A DNA stretch of 20,148 nt from assembly GCA_020432595.1 (NCBI GenBank), contig JAGQGA010000025.1, forward strand, positions 1 through 20,148, written 5' to 3'. Positions 1 to 10,701 of the stretch are shown piece after piece. Source of the DNA: Anaerolineales bacterium (lineage in GTDB: Bacteria > Chloroflexota > Anaerolineae > Promineifilales > Promineifilaceae). A program made the translations under genes and the position numbers. Position 1 is the first letter of the stretch; each line of letters opens with the position of its first letter. The notes beneath the pieces are model-generated. The model searched no databases. It saw nothing but the letters and a program-made list of their open reading frames with translations, and was not told the origin of the DNA.

Positions 1-1833
<1,833 letters not shown>

Positions 1834-1837
<4 letters not shown>

Positions 1838-2823
1838 GCTGCTTGGTCCCCAGTAAAAACAAGTTCATAGGTTGTAAAGGCTGGTTTATAGGCATCAATG
1901 ATCTGCCTAATTTGATCTTCCAGGGGTGTTCTGTCGGGTAAGGGAAGCTGTACTCTAAAGGTGGCTTCGGGCAGGTCGTCGGATGTGTCATCAATGGTGG
2001 GGGTTACCTGGGTGTAGATGGCTAAAATTTCTTTTAGGGCAACGGCCGTTCCAATGCGTGGCTGAATGCAATGAGCCACAGACAAAAATTGGCGACGTTG
2101 TGGCTCTGACCAACTGTCGTCAAATGTCATGCCAAACCAGTTTGCCAGCCAGGGCAAAAAGTGCGCTGGGGCTGTATGGGGGTCTAAATAAAGGTCAAAA
2201 TTGGCGATGTTCCACTCAATTGGGGCTAACACAGATTCCAGCAGGGCCAGATAACGAGTGACAAATGGGGTATGATAAATGCCAGGCAAATATTGCAGAT
2301 AACGGCTGGCTATGTCATCATCACTATGATGCTGGCTAAAAGGCGGCATAAAATTGGGTGGCTCTGGTGGCGATTCAGGCGGCTCGCTGCTATCGTTGTC
2401 TGTTGGGGGTAATGGCTGCTGTTCGGCTGGCAAAGCAGGGTTGGCTTCTGGTGGCGCGGCTGTTTCGGCGACTGTTGGTTCAGGGGGAGAGGGAGGAGAA
2501 ACGGCCGTTTCTACCTCAACCCATTCATAAATCAGCTTATAGCCACCAATTTTAATCACATCATGCGGTCGCAGAACCCAAAAATGATGCGCCTCCAACA
2601 TATCATCATTAACTTGCGTTCCGTTCAAACTGGCTAAATCTTGAACTTCGCACTGTGTAGCGGTGCAGCGCAATTCAATATGCTCCAACTCAATGGTTTG
2701 CATGTCGTTATTTGCCAAAACCAGCGAACAGTCCGAACCCGTTCCAATGGTGCTATTGCCAAATGGAATCGGCCACTTCTGCACAATTTCACCCTTGAAG
2801 ACGACGTGTAGCTCTTGGCTCAT
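1834..2823 (-). CDS. FHA domain fused to phage-tail-I (gp7/Afp12-like) baseplate protein
   Basis: This 329-aa protein has three parts. Residues 1-103 form an FHA fold (TIGTGSDCSLVL, LEHIEL, DLASLNGT). Residues about 104-160 are a Pro/Glu/Ala-rich linker. Residues about 170-329 match the TIGR02242-type phage tail protein found in eCIS baseplates (LQYLPGIY, FLPWLANWFG, RRQFL, IGTAVALKEIL). The C-terminal part probably occupies the gp7-like wedge position that links the baseplate periphery. Fusion to FHA would put a phosphopeptide-type reader on the baseplate. The normal Arg after the first conserved Gly is Thr28, and the usual Ser three residues before the conserved His (H48) is Glu45, so classical phosphothreonine binding is doubtful; Asn67-Gly68 is kept. 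The start overlaps the baseplate J stop (ATGA) and the stop overlaps the kinase start (ATGA), which implies coupled translation. Confidence 0.9.
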
Positions 2824-4880
2824 GAACCCTCACCAAATGTAATCGTATGAATACCCGACGCAATCATATTGTTGTCATAAACCTCTAACCGCTTTACCGC
2901 TTCGTCAAAAGGTTGACCCGTTGTTGGCTGTGCCCGACGCAGGGCAACATTCCGCACTGCCAAGACCTCTGGCAATTCACGCAAAACCATATAAATATCG
3001 GCCTCATACAAATCTTGTCCAAAAGGCCATCCCTTGCCCTCATGCCCGCCAAAAACTGGGTTCAGGAATGAATTTAAGCGTTCCAGAACACGACGATGAG
3101 CAGCAGACCGCTTGTAGATAGGGTTGTCAATCAGTGCCACATCTACTGCGACCCAAACATAGTCCGGTTCACTGACATCAACGCGCATCGTTAACATACG
3201 GTATGGTTCTAAATGTTGTAGAACAACCTCTTTTTGCTCTGATGTAACCTGTAATTGCTCCAAGGTCAATCGGTCACCAGGGGTTGCATTGACCTTTGGC
3301 ACAACCAATAAATGCACCTCCCCCGGGCGCACGTGGCTGGTACCCATATCTTTTGGCGTTGGCTGAAAACAATGAACGCGGGCCACATTGCTTTGAGGTG
3401 CTTGCAGGGCAAAATATTCAAAATCGGTGGCCGTTACAGCTCGCCCACGTGCCTGTAAAAGGCGTGGAGCATGGATCTTGCTTTCGTCCAAACTCTCGTG
3501 GTCTTTGCCGTTAATTGCCCGCTCACGATTGGACACTTTATTGACAAAGGGTATGGAGGTTTTGAGCGTGTTGAGTGCCCCCTTTTTAACATTGCCCTTG
3601 TGTCCACCGCCGGTACGATAACCGGTAAAGTAGATCATGGCCTCTCGCGGCGGCACGGCACCGTAATAACGCATCACGGTTTGTACCTCTCTCTGTCCAC
3701 TAATAGCAGGATCTTGTTTTTCAGCTTGATGCCGCACAATAGCTGGGCCAAAGCGTAGTTCACCGGTTTGGCTATCCAGCGTAAAATGCCGATCTTGCAG
3801 CTGTGATTTTGAGAAATCGGAAACATATTCCCACAATGTGCGCTCGTTCTGCTTTGTCACAACGGCAACCTGTTCGTTGCCAAGTAAGGGCATGAGTACG
3901 GGTGGTGCTTGCAGGTAAAAAGTTTGCCCAGGTGTGCCATCGCTTTGCCCCAGTAGTTCTTCCAGACGATATTCCCCGTGGCTGGCTGGCACGGTTCCAC
4001 CTCGGCTATCTACGGTAAAGGAGAGGAGTTTGGGGCTATTTTGAAATTGTTTGGCACCTGGTTCCAGTTCGCTTTGTTGTCGTGGTCGGACCCGTACCCA
4101 ATACGCATCTTGCCCATTAAACCGTTGCCGTGACATTTCAGGAATATGGATGGTCATACGGCCTGAGTGGTTAAAATCGGCTGTTTTATCTTCGTCTAGC
4201 TCACAAGGTTGCCATTTATTGTGGGAAACGGCCGTTTCCCACATAAAAGCCCTATACCCCGCTTCCCCCTCAGGCTGGTCACATTCAACATGAAACTCCA
4301 AAAGATGATGGCTCAAATCATTTTTAAATCCCACATAGAGACCACTTTGTCCATTCGGGGGTAGGAGGGGAAATATCTCCAGCAGTTCGCTTTCCCCAAC
4401 AAACTTATTACTCTCTATTACCTTCCCTCTGGACAAAACACCTTCCTCCCCATGCTCACCCTGCAAGACAAAGGCAGCAGCCCACTGCGGTGGCTCAATC
4501 ACTAAGTCCTCATTGGTGTTAAAAATAATAGACGCTACTGATTCAGTTTGCGTTGTGGCCACCTCAGTAGCTTTAGGGATAATCACCCTGTCTGGCTGTG
4601 GTTCCGAAAGCCAAAAGGTGATGGGGGCGTGAGATGTCTCCGGTCCCTTTAGGGGTATTCCCAGCAGCTTCATTATGTTCAAGTAATGGCGATCCGGCAT
4701 TTGGTTGGTTTGGTAGAGGATCATCTCGGTCATCCAGGCAAATAGTTCAATGAAGGTCACGCCGGGATCGCTCACATTATGGTCTGTCCAGCCGTCAAAG
4801 TAGGCGGGAATTTTCTTTTTGGCTTCGTCTACAATGTCTTGGAAGCGGCGAATATCAATGGGGGGATTTGCCAGAGCCAT
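2820..4880 (-). CDS. Baseplate J-like assembly protein (gp6/Afp11-type)
   Basis: The 686-aa product matches the putative baseplate assembly proteins of eCIS loci (TIGR02243/baseplate J group). It has the characteristic N-terminus (IPAYFDGWTDHNVSDPGVT followed by a Phe/Trp-rich ELFAWMTEM helix), the segment YLNIMKLLGI, and a C-terminal baseplate-J region with RGRAVTATDFEYFA, HLLVVPKVN and the LRELPEVLAVRNVAL end. This family forms the wedge ring that connects the spike hub to the sheath. ATG 4880 has an AGGAGAG ribosome site overlapping the end of the gp25 gene (5-bp gap). The gene holds only one AACGGCCGTT copy, which sits in a 22-bp perfect palindrome. Length is normal for the family and no defect is visible. 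Confidence 0.93.
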   Translation of the reverse strand: MALANPPIDIRRFQDIVDEAKKKIPAYFDGWTDHNVSDPGVTFIELFAWMTEMILYQTNQMPDRHYLNIMKLLGIPLKGPETSHAPITFWLSEPQPDRVIIPKATEVATTQTESVASIIFNTNEDLVIEPPQWAAAFVLQGEHGEEGVLSRGKVIESNKFVGESELLEIFPLLPPNGQSGLYVGFKNDLSHHLLEFHVECDQPEGEAGYRAFMWETAVSHNKWQPCELDEDKTADFNHSGRMTIHIPEMSRQRFNGQDAYWVRVRPRQQSELEPGAKQFQNSPKLLSFTVDSRGGTVPASHGEYRLEELLGQSDGTPGQTFYLQAPPVLMPLLGNEQVAVVTKQNERTLWEYVSDFSKSQLQDRHFTLDSQTGELRFGPAIVRHQAEKQDPAISGQREVQTVMRYYGAVPPREAMIYFTGYRTGGGHKGNVKKGALNTLKTSIPFVNKVSNRERAINGKDHESLDESKIHAPRLLQARGRAVTATDFEYFALQAPQSNVARVHCFQPTPKDMGTSHVRPGEVHLLVVPKVNATPGDRLTLEQLQVTSEQKEVVLQHLEPYRMLTMRVDVSEPDYVWVAVDVALIDNPIYKRSAAHRRVLERLNSFLNPVFGGHEGKGWPFGQDLYEADIYMVLRELPEVLAVRNVALRRAQPTTGQPFDEAVKRLEVYDNNMIASGIHTITFGEGS

Positions 4881-4885
4881 TGTGG

Positions 4886-5350
4886 TTACTCTCCTGGTAT
4901 CAGATAAAAGGGAAAAACAAGGCTGCGCGGGTCGTCGGTGGCCTTGATGGTGTACTCGATTTTGATGACCAGCGTCGTCCGTAAAACATGCGCCTGCTCA
5001 TCATTCCGCAGCAGCAGTTGACTGGCCGCAAACTGGTAGCCCGGCATGGCGACGACGCTGTTGACGGTGATGCGCGGCTCCCACCGCGCCAGAGCCTCTT
5101 GCACATACCGTTCGGCTTGAACGGCCGTTTGTCCATCATTCGGCGCAAAAACCAGATCATGAATCCGGCAGCCAAACTCCGGTCGCATCACCCGCTCCCC
5201 CAACGCCGTAGACAAAATAATATGAATCGCCTGCTCCACCTCATTCCATGGGTTCGTCAGCCCCACCAATTCACCGCGCACCCCATACCCCAGGGGAAAC
5301 ACCCAGCCCCGCCCGACAATGTCGGTTTGTACCTTTATCTCCATCGTCAC
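4886..5350 (-). CDS. gp25/GPW-like baseplate protein (Afp9-type)
   Basis: This 154-aa protein belongs to the gp25/lysozyme-like baseplate family (GPW_gp25), a core wedge subunit that nucleates the sheath. Family marks are the GRGWVFP start region, NEVEQAIHIILSTALGERVM, the RPEFGCRIHDLVF segment with the conserved Glu-Phe-Gly, and RWEPRI. The listed start is GTG 5350, which overlaps the PAAR stop as GTGA. ATG 5344-5342, two codons downstream, is equally plausible because a GGGGG run at 5358-5354 is better spaced for it. One palindrome copy is read as Gln-Thr-Ala-Val. Confidence 0.93.
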   Translation of the reverse strand: MTMEIKVQTDIVGRGWVFPLGYGVRGELVGLTNPWNEVEQAIHIILSTALGERVMRPEFGCRIHDLVFAPNDGQTAVQAERYVQEALARWEPRITVNSVVAMPGYQFAASQLLLRNDEQAHVLRTTLVIKIEYTIKATDDPRSLVFPFYLIPGE

Positions 5351-5745
5351 CTACCCCCTATCAAAACCGTGCCAACCGCCACAACTTTGGCATTCGGATT
5401 TGGCACAGGGTCGGCACAGGTTTGCGCCATATCGCCATTGCGAGCCGCTGGCTTGCCGTTAATAAAAACCGTACTGCTCCCCTTCATAATCGTTCCCTTA
5501 TTTGTCGGCGGCACTTGAAATGGGCCGCCCTGGGGAATGTGGGCGGGCGTATTCGTTGCCATGCTTCCCACGGTGGCTGCTGGTTGTCCCATAACGTTAA
5601 CGTTAGTGCTTAACGCATTATCAAGCATGCCGTTAAACGGATGGGGAATGGGTGTAGGGGCAGGCCCCCCTGGGGTTGGAATCATGATAATGTGTATATC
5701 AACGGCAACAATCTGATCGTTGCGCTTGGCGGCTGGTAATCCCAT
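5347..5745 (-). CDS. PAAR-type spike tip protein
   Basis: The 132-aa protein has the PAAR/DUF4150-like pattern: a short N-terminus (LPAAKRNDQIVAVDIHII), Pro-Gly-rich turns (TPGGPAPTPIPHPF), and a second half with VGSMA, KGSSTVFINGKPAARNGDMA and a late Cys. PAAR proteins fold into a small cone, often metal-bound, that caps the VgrG/gp5 needle and sharpens the puncturing tip. It lies between the spike and gp25 genes, as expected for Afp10-like genes. ATG 5745 has a strong AGGAGG site six bases upstream. There is no C-terminal extension, so this PAAR carries no effector domain. Confidence 0.92.
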   Translation of the reverse strand: MGLPAAKRNDQIVAVDIHIIMIPTPGGPAPTPIPHPFNGMLDNALSTNVNVMGQPAATVGSMATNTPAHIPQGGPFQVPPTNKGTIMKGSSTVFINGKPAARNGDMAQTCADPVPNPNAKVVAVGTVLIGGR

Positions 5746-5759
5746 CTCTTCCCTCCTGC

Positions 5760-5825
5760 AAATAGGGCGCGGATTTTCCTGATCTCCCTGATCAGTTTAA
5801 TCAGGAAAATCTGCGTCCTATTTTT
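5760..5825. repeat. Intergenic hairpin repeat, family A copy 1
   Basis: This fills most of the gap between the spike and PAAR genes. Arms of about 23 nt (left with GCGGATTTTCCTGAT, right with ATCAGGAAAATCTGCG) form a long imperfect hairpin. It matches the copy at 11650-11714 at 56 of 63 positions. It may act as an mRNA processing or stability element, an attenuator, or a REP/MITE-like element. Confidence 0.85.
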
Positions 5826-5868
5826 ATCCCTCATGATACGGCATTGCCGTACTCCATCTCCTACACTG

Positions 5869-7500
5869 CTAATTCAGGTTGATCATTTGGCCTTTAATGT
5901 TTAGTTGTCCAGTGGCTTCTATATCCAAATTACCACCTGCCTTCATTTTTACATTTGCATCTGCTTCGATTGCCAAATCCTTACTGCTTTTCAGCGTTAC
6001 CGTACCGGTTTTGTCATCCAAAATAAGATGATGCCCGCCGGCCGTCTCAATCTCAATCTTGTTGTCGCTGGTGTCGTGGAGCGTCACGCGGTGGCCGGAG
6101 GCGGTGCGCCAGGTCATCACCTTGTTGGCTTCGCCGTCGTTGGTGTTGGCAACTTCGGCGGGGGGCGTGTGCTGCCCGTTCCAGAGGCCGCCCAGCACAA
6201 ACGGCTGGTTGATGTCGCCCTGTTCAAAGGCGACCAGCACTTCTTGGCCGACGGCAGGAACGGCCGTTAATCCCCCGCCGTTTACCACCCCCAGCCCCAC
6301 CAGCCGCGCCCAATCACTCTCCACCTGCTCATCCAGCCAGGGAAACTGCACCTTCACCCGCCCCAGCTTCTGCGGGTCACTATTGTTTGTCACCACCGCC
6401 GGAACCACCCCCGACCAGCGCGACGTTGGCTGTTGCTGCATCATCTCCTCCAAAATCGTTCCCGTGCGGCTACCACGCACCTGAAAATAACTTTTTAGCC
6501 CCAACTGGGTATAGCTGTGGGTAACGGCCGTTACCAAATAGCTGCCGCTTAATCGCTGCCCCAGGTTTTTCAGCACCACCACCCGCCCAGCAAGAATATC
6601 GGGGCGGCGAAACGCCTCCCCCTCGGCCTGCAAAAACGCCCCACTCACCTCATCGAGCCGCGCCTGCGCCAGAATGTTGGCCTCGGCTTGGCTGACCACC
6701 GGCTGGTTGACAATGACTTTTTTGCCTCGGCCAAACGGTTTTGCCGCTTCCGCTCCGTTTTGGTATGACTGGGTACGAGGGTATAAACGGCCGTTTTCCG
6801 CCCGCCCCACAATCGCCTTCTGCTCACCCTCATTCCAACCCCGCACCACCACCTCATCCACCTGCTCCGCCACCGTCAGACGCGGGTAAAACGCCACCAA
6901 ATCCTCCCCCCACGCCAGCGTCACCCCACTCTCTGCGTTTTGCGGTCGGCGAAACAGCAGCGCATCCCCCATTACAAAACATTCAAACCCAATCCGCCAC
7001 GCCCGTTCCTGCAAAAACGCCAAATCAGACTGGTTATCCTGAAACACATGGTCATACACCAGCCGCGTATCATCCACCTCCGCCGTCAGCCCAACCCCTT
7101 GGGCAATTTTTCTGGCAATATCGCTATCCTTCTGGTTGACAAAGGCGCAGCTTTTCACCTGCCGAAACAACCGATGCGTCTGGTCGTACCCCCGCACCAC
7201 ATAAGTAGCCAGCATCCCTTTGGCAAATTCCGGCTCCAAAGCCGTCACCTCGCCATCAAACAAGGAAACAATTTTGCCTTCGCTTGTCTTGGCGGAAGCT
7301 GTCACAGTGTCGCCCAAGTCAAAGGTATCGCTGTCCAACAGTTCAAGCTGGGGGTCTTGAAAGCGCAGCGTAATCATGTGGGGCAAATAGGCGTGTTGCT
7401 CCACCGTGGCCTCCACCAGTTGCGCCATGAGCTTGTGCGGCACTGGCTGACCGTTACGCCATAAATAAAATTGGCTGGCAACAGTGACTTCACGAGGCAT
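5869..7500 (-). CDS. VgrG/gp27-gp5-like spike protein (Afp8/Pvc8-type)
   Basis: The 543-aa protein combines a gp27-like hub (residues about 1-350, phage late control D family, with FLQERAWRIGFECFV), a gp5-type OB-fold (about 360-445, with DPQKLGRVKVQFPW and QPFVLGGLWNG) and a C-terminal beta-helix (about 470-543) with alternating short repeats such as HHLILDDKTGTVTLKSS and DLAIEADANVKMKAGG. This is the membrane-piercing needle: trimeric, set in the baseplate centre and topped by PAAR. It ends right after the beta-helix, so no fused effector is present. ATG 7500 has a GAGGAG site overlapping the last codons of the LysM gene (3-bp gap). Three palindrome copies are read as Thr-Ala-Val twice and Asn-Gly-Arg once. 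Confidence 0.94.
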   Translation of the reverse strand: MPREVTVASQFYLWRNGQPVPHKLMAQLVEATVEQHAYLPHMITLRFQDPQLELLDSDTFDLGDTVTASAKTSEGKIVSLFDGEVTALEPEFAKGMLATYVVRGYDQTHRLFRQVKSCAFVNQKDSDIARKIAQGVGLTAEVDDTRLVYDHVFQDNQSDLAFLQERAWRIGFECFVMGDALLFRRPQNAESGVTLAWGEDLVAFYPRLTVAEQVDEVVVRGWNEGEQKAIVGRAENGRLYPRTQSYQNGAEAAKPFGRGKKVIVNQPVVSQAEANILAQARLDEVSGAFLQAEGEAFRRPDILAGRVVVLKNLGQRLSGSYLVTAVTHSYTQLGLKSYFQVRGSRTGTILEEMMQQQPTSRWSGVVPAVVTNNSDPQKLGRVKVQFPWLDEQVESDWARLVGLGVVNGGGLTAVPAVGQEVLVAFEQGDINQPFVLGGLWNGQHTPPAEVANTNDGEANKVMTWRTASGHRVTLHDTSDNKIEIETAGGHHLILDDKTGTVTLKSSKDLAIEADANVKMKAGGNLDIEATGQLNIKGQMINLN

Positions 7501-7503
7501 CGG

Positions 7504-8208
7504 TTACTCCTCAAAGCGTGTTTTTTGTGGAATGGTCAACTTGTGCCCAGGGCGCAATTGGAACGGGTTGGTAATCTGGTTGTGGTTGGCAATGCGCTGC
7601 CATTCGGTGGGGTCGTTATAAACGGCCGTTGCAATATAATCCAACCGCTGCCCCGCCTCCACCGTCCACACCTGCTCAATCAAACTACCGCCCGAAGTCG
7701 GATTCTGCGGCAGCCGCAAATAATCTTCCCGGTCAATATATTGCGTAAAGGTAATATCTACCTTAGCGCGAATCGGTGTACCAATCGGCGTAAAAAGGGT
7801 AAAAGTTTGGGTCATATTGGTAATAACCGACACAAAGCGAAAAACGCCCCATTCAAAGACCACGTAGGAGGCAACAGGCTTACTTTCCGTTTTCCCAGCC
7901 GTTGGAATCCTTGCTTTCTTGGGCTGCATCAGTTCCCAAAGCCGCTGGGTAATCAAACTGACATCGGCCATCGTGTGAGAGGTATCAAACGTCAGCTTTA
8001 GCTTGAGCGTTTGCGGCCCCGCATTGGCTAATTCCAGTGTAGCACCGCTCCCAAGACTGCCAGTTGGGTCTTTATAGCTGTTGGTTTTGGACACAGTGTA
8101 TTCATATGGATTAAACATGCAGGGGATGGGCTGCCCAGGCAGAGGTATGCCGGTTTCATTCACCTCGTAGATACGAGCCGGGACTAACTCGCCGCGTGTG
8201 GTTGTCAT
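7504..8208 (-). CDS. CIS tube-associated LysM protein (Afp7/Pvc7-type)
   Basis: This 234-aa protein has an N-terminal CIS-tube-like domain (residues about 10-160, with CMFNPYEYTVSKTNSY, LKLKLTFDTS and an FTLFTPIGTPIRAKVDITF strand) and a C-terminal LysM motif (about 182-229, with VEAGQRLDYIATAVYNDPTEW and GHKLTIP). In eCIS particles this protein sits between the spike hub and the first tube ring, like gp53/gp54. ATG 8208 overlaps the stop of the 619-aa gene (ATGA) and follows a GAGGAG site. The LysM here is probably structural rather than a cell-wall binder. One palindrome copy falls inside the LysM motif, read as Thr-Ala-Val. Confidence 0.93.
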   Translation of the reverse strand: MTTTRGELVPARIYEVNETGIPLPGQPIPCMFNPYEYTVSKTNSYKDPTGSLGSGATLELANAGPQTLKLKLTFDTSHTMADVSLITQRLWELMQPKKARIPTAGKTESKPVASYVVFEWGVFRFVSVITNMTQTFTLFTPIGTPIRAKVDITFTQYIDREDYLRLPQNPTSGGSLIEQVWTVEAGQRLDYIATAVYNDPTEWQRIANHNQITNPFQLRPGHKLTIPQKTRFEE

Positions 8209-10064
8209 CGTGTTCTCCTCCGCTCCCAGTCGGTTGCCAACTGCTGCCGCAGCTGTCGGTAAACGTGCTGCGCCAACTCGTCAATGACACCCGCTTCATC
8301 TTCCTGGGCTTCATCTGCCTCCGCTGCCTCTTGGCCGGCTTCTGGCAGCAAACCGGTCGCTTCTTCCACCAAACCCGAAAATGGGTCGGAAATAGCACCC
8401 ATAAACGGCTGCATGATGGCATCGAGGGGCATTTTTTGCAGCAACGGCCGTTCCTCCATCACCCGCTCCACCACCCCTACCGCCTGCTGTATCGGCTTTG
8501 GCTTGGTTTGAACGGCCGTTTCTTCCTCCCCTACCTTTGGCAACGGCTCAGGCGTAATTGGGAGAGCAGGGTATGGCATGGGCAAAACGGCCGTTTCCCC
8601 AAACACCCTCCCTTTTAAAAATGAACCGCGAGCATCCTTGCTTGCTTCTGGCAGACTAAAAATCTGCGCTCCGGTTTCCTTCAGGGCGGTCGGCATATTC
8701 GGTGTGGTCACCTTTGATGGCGCAGCCACAGAGTCCACCGCATAGCTTGCTGGTGCGGCAAACCGCTGCACAATCGTCGGCGAAGCCACTGCCATATCTG
8801 GGTGCTGTGCCGGGGCTACTTTGGCAATGGGAACCATAACTGGCTCTGGAGCATGTGGAAAGGGGGTTGGAACCATTGGTCGAGGCATTTCTGGCTCAGG
8901 CTGGTCTAAGGCCGACCGCACAGGTTGGGCTTGAATGACGGGTATGGCTGTCCGCGCTGGCTCCGTCACCTTAGGCTCAACCGCACGAGCCACGTCGGCC
9001 TTAGGTAACGCAAAACTTGGCCGATCATCCGCTATAAATGTCATTGAGGCAGGGACGTGGAACGGCCGTTGTTGCTCGCTTTCTTGGGGAGCAGATGGCG
9101 GCGCGGGTGGGATATTGGGCTGCGTGAGGGGCAAAACGGCCGTTTTCCCCACGCTCTCCTCCGCGTCCGCCCCTTCCACCGCTTGCCGGGCAATGGTTGG
9201 TGGCTGGGCAATCTGGGTTTCAGGAGCAATAACGCGCTCGGTCGGCGGCACTTCGCCAATCAACCCCCATAAATCCGATGGCATTCGCCCAATGTCTTCA
9301 ATTTCCACCCATTCTGTCTGCGCCGGACGGGGTGGGGCAGGGGGGGCTGGTTTAGGCGGCGGCATCACGCCTGGCCGCTGGCGGCGCGGCAGATGAATTT
9401 CCACGGCTGATTGGGTTGGCTGGGCTGTGTGGGTGTCGGCCAATTTTGCTTGAATGTTTTGTTCCAAAGCAGCTTTCTGCTCTGGGGCAACAGGTGGTTC
9501 TGCTGCGGGGCGAACGGCCGTTTTTTCCTCAACCGTCGTTCTTTGCACAGCTCCCCAAGCCTTGTCTAGCGGAAGCGGCGGCAAGGAAGCAGCCGATTCT
9601 GGCGTGGTTGGCTCATGCGTGTCGCCCGCTGGTGGAGGCTGGATTTGGGGCTGAACGGCCGTTTCTGCTTCCGCCGCAGCCTCAGACACCGCACGGGAAA
9701 TTACGCCAGCATCAGGTTGTGCCACCATTTGTGCCACAACCTGTGATGCCGTTTCCTCCGCCTGTTTTTGTTGGTGTCGCTGCAAAATCGTCTCCAACCG
9801 CCGCCATGACGAGTCGTTCTGCCCCGATGGCTTGGGAGCCGGGTAGGGCATTGGCACCTGGGTTTCGGTGGGCAAAATCGGCAGTAGGCTTTCTGTAGAC
9901 ACCATAGGGATTTCGTATTGAGGTGAAGGGACGGGAACGGCCGTTAGCGGCACGGGGGAAGTCATTGCAGCGGGGGGAAGGGGGGCAGAGCGAAACAAAA
10001 CGGCCGTTTCCGCATACCGCTGCACCCGCTGCAAAAGAGGATTGTAAAGCTGAAATCGTGCCAT
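8205..10064 (-). CDS. Pro/Ala-rich eCIS-associated protein of unknown function
   Basis: I cannot assign this 619-aa protein to a named family. It starts with a short ordered-looking segment (MARFQLYNPLLQRVQRYAET). About 480 residues of Pro-, Ala-, Val- and Glu-rich low-complexity sequence follow, with no evident globular domain. It ends with an acidic stretch and a basic helix (LAQHVYRQLRQQLATDWERR). It carries nine AACGGCCGTT copies in 1.86 kb, the highest density in the window. It sits between tube 2 and the LysM protein, overlapping the latter by 4 bp. ATG 10064 follows the tube 2 stop by 5 bp, with a GGAGTAAGG ribosome site. It could be a disordered tape measure, scaffold or cargo adaptor; the sequence alone does not decide. 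Confidence 0.85.
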   Translation of the reverse strand: MARFQLYNPLLQRVQRYAETAVLFRSAPLPPAAMTSPVPLTAVPVPSPQYEIPMVSTESLLPILPTETQVPMPYPAPKPSGQNDSSWRRLETILQRHQQKQAEETASQVVAQMVAQPDAGVISRAVSEAAAEAETAVQPQIQPPPAGDTHEPTTPESAASLPPLPLDKAWGAVQRTTVEEKTAVRPAAEPPVAPEQKAALEQNIQAKLADTHTAQPTQSAVEIHLPRRQRPGVMPPPKPAPPAPPRPAQTEWVEIEDIGRMPSDLWGLIGEVPPTERVIAPETQIAQPPTIARQAVEGADAEESVGKTAVLPLTQPNIPPAPPSAPQESEQQRPFHVPASMTFIADDRPSFALPKADVARAVEPKVTEPARTAIPVIQAQPVRSALDQPEPEMPRPMVPTPFPHAPEPVMVPIAKVAPAQHPDMAVASPTIVQRFAAPASYAVDSVAAPSKVTTPNMPTALKETGAQIFSLPEASKDARGSFLKGRVFGETAVLPMPYPALPITPEPLPKVGEEETAVQTKPKPIQQAVGVVERVMEERPLLQKMPLDAIMQPFMGAISDPFSGLVEEATGLLPEAGQEAAEADEAQEDEAGVIDELAQHVYRQLRQQLATDWERRRTR

Positions 10065-10069
10065 CGCCC

Positions 10070-10531
10070 TTACTCCGCCGAAATCTCAATAAACCCACAG
10101 GCCAATTCCAACGTTTGCACCGCAATGCTGCTATCGCTCGTTTTGAACTGCGGCCCTGTCCACTTAATGGGGTGCGCCTTTTTGATGTGCCAGCATAGCA
10201 CCGTTTCCAAATGGCTGTCCAGCATTTTGATCGTGACATCACGCTGGACAAATTTCTGGTTCATCGTGTCAATATACCATTGCAGCAGTTGGCTGGTGCC
10301 AACACCATTCTTCAACGTCAGCCGGCTTTCCTTGCGCTGCCCCAAAAGCTGGTGAACGTGGGTGTTTAGCCCCCCTTCCTTCACCGTTTCAATCTCCCAT
10401 TCAATAGTGGGCAAGGTGCATTCGGTAAAAGCGGCTTGGGCAACACCCTCAATTTCAACCGTAAAGCGAAAAGACGGGTAGGCTTCCTGCGTCATCTTCT
10501 TGCCGGCTTCGGCGATTTTGGATTCGCTCAT
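10070..10531 (-). CDS. Tail tube protein 2 (gp19-like, Afp5/Pvc5-type)
   Basis: The start is set at ATG 10531 because it overlaps the stop of the 52-aa gene (ATGA) and has an AAAGGA site eight bases upstream. A longer frame from 10609 has no support. The 153-aa product has the tail-tube fold signature: PSFRFTVEIEGVAQAAFTEC, EWEIETVKEGGLNTHVHQL, LTLKNGV, and a C-terminal WTGPQFKTSDSSIAVQTLEL strand pair. eCIS loci usually encode two or more tube paralogues; this one, nearer the baseplate genes, is likely the first tube ring or adaptor. It contains no palindrome copy. Confidence 0.92.
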   Translation of the reverse strand: MSESKIAEAGKKMTQEAYPSFRFTVEIEGVAQAAFTECTLPTIEWEIETVKEGGLNTHVHQLLGQRKESRLTLKNGVGTSQLLQWYIDTMNQKFVQRDVTIKMLDSHLETVLCWHIKKAHPIKWTGPQFKTSDSSIAVQTLELACGFIEISAE

Positions 10532-10686
10532 GGCTGGTTTCCTTTCTGCGACCGCTGACTTTGCAGCCAACGCTGCCGCTCCTTCGCCTGCGCCACGTCC
10601 CGCAGCCAAAGCTGGTAGACACGCCGGGCAACGGCTTGCACAAGCTGGGGGGTGATGGGGGGAATACGGCCGTTTATTTTGTTCAT
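10528..10686 (-). CDS. 52-aa eCIS small protein
   Basis: I read this short frame by hand. It runs from ATG 10686-10684 to TGA 10530-10528, overlapping the tube 2 start as ATGA, with an AGGG site six bases upstream. The product starts MNKINGRIPPITPQLVQ and continues with an amphipathic basic helix (ARRVYQLWLRDVAQAKERQR). Small helical proteins next to tube genes are common in eCIS loci. The helix resembles the C-terminus of the 619-aa protein (AxxVYxxxxxxxA...ER). A variant palindrome copy encodes Asn-Gly-Arg at residues 5-7. Function unknown. Confidence 0.75.
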   Translation of the reverse strand: MNKINGRIPPITPQLVQAVARRVYQLWLRDVAQAKERQRWLQSQRSQKGNQP

Positions 10687-10701
10687 GCTTGCCCTAAATA
10701 T

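Noticed and set aside
9712..10251. 179-aa minus-strand frame overlapping tube 2 and the Pro/Ala-rich gene
   Set aside because: It crosses two well-supported genes in another frame, has no domain signature, and its start lies inside tube 2.
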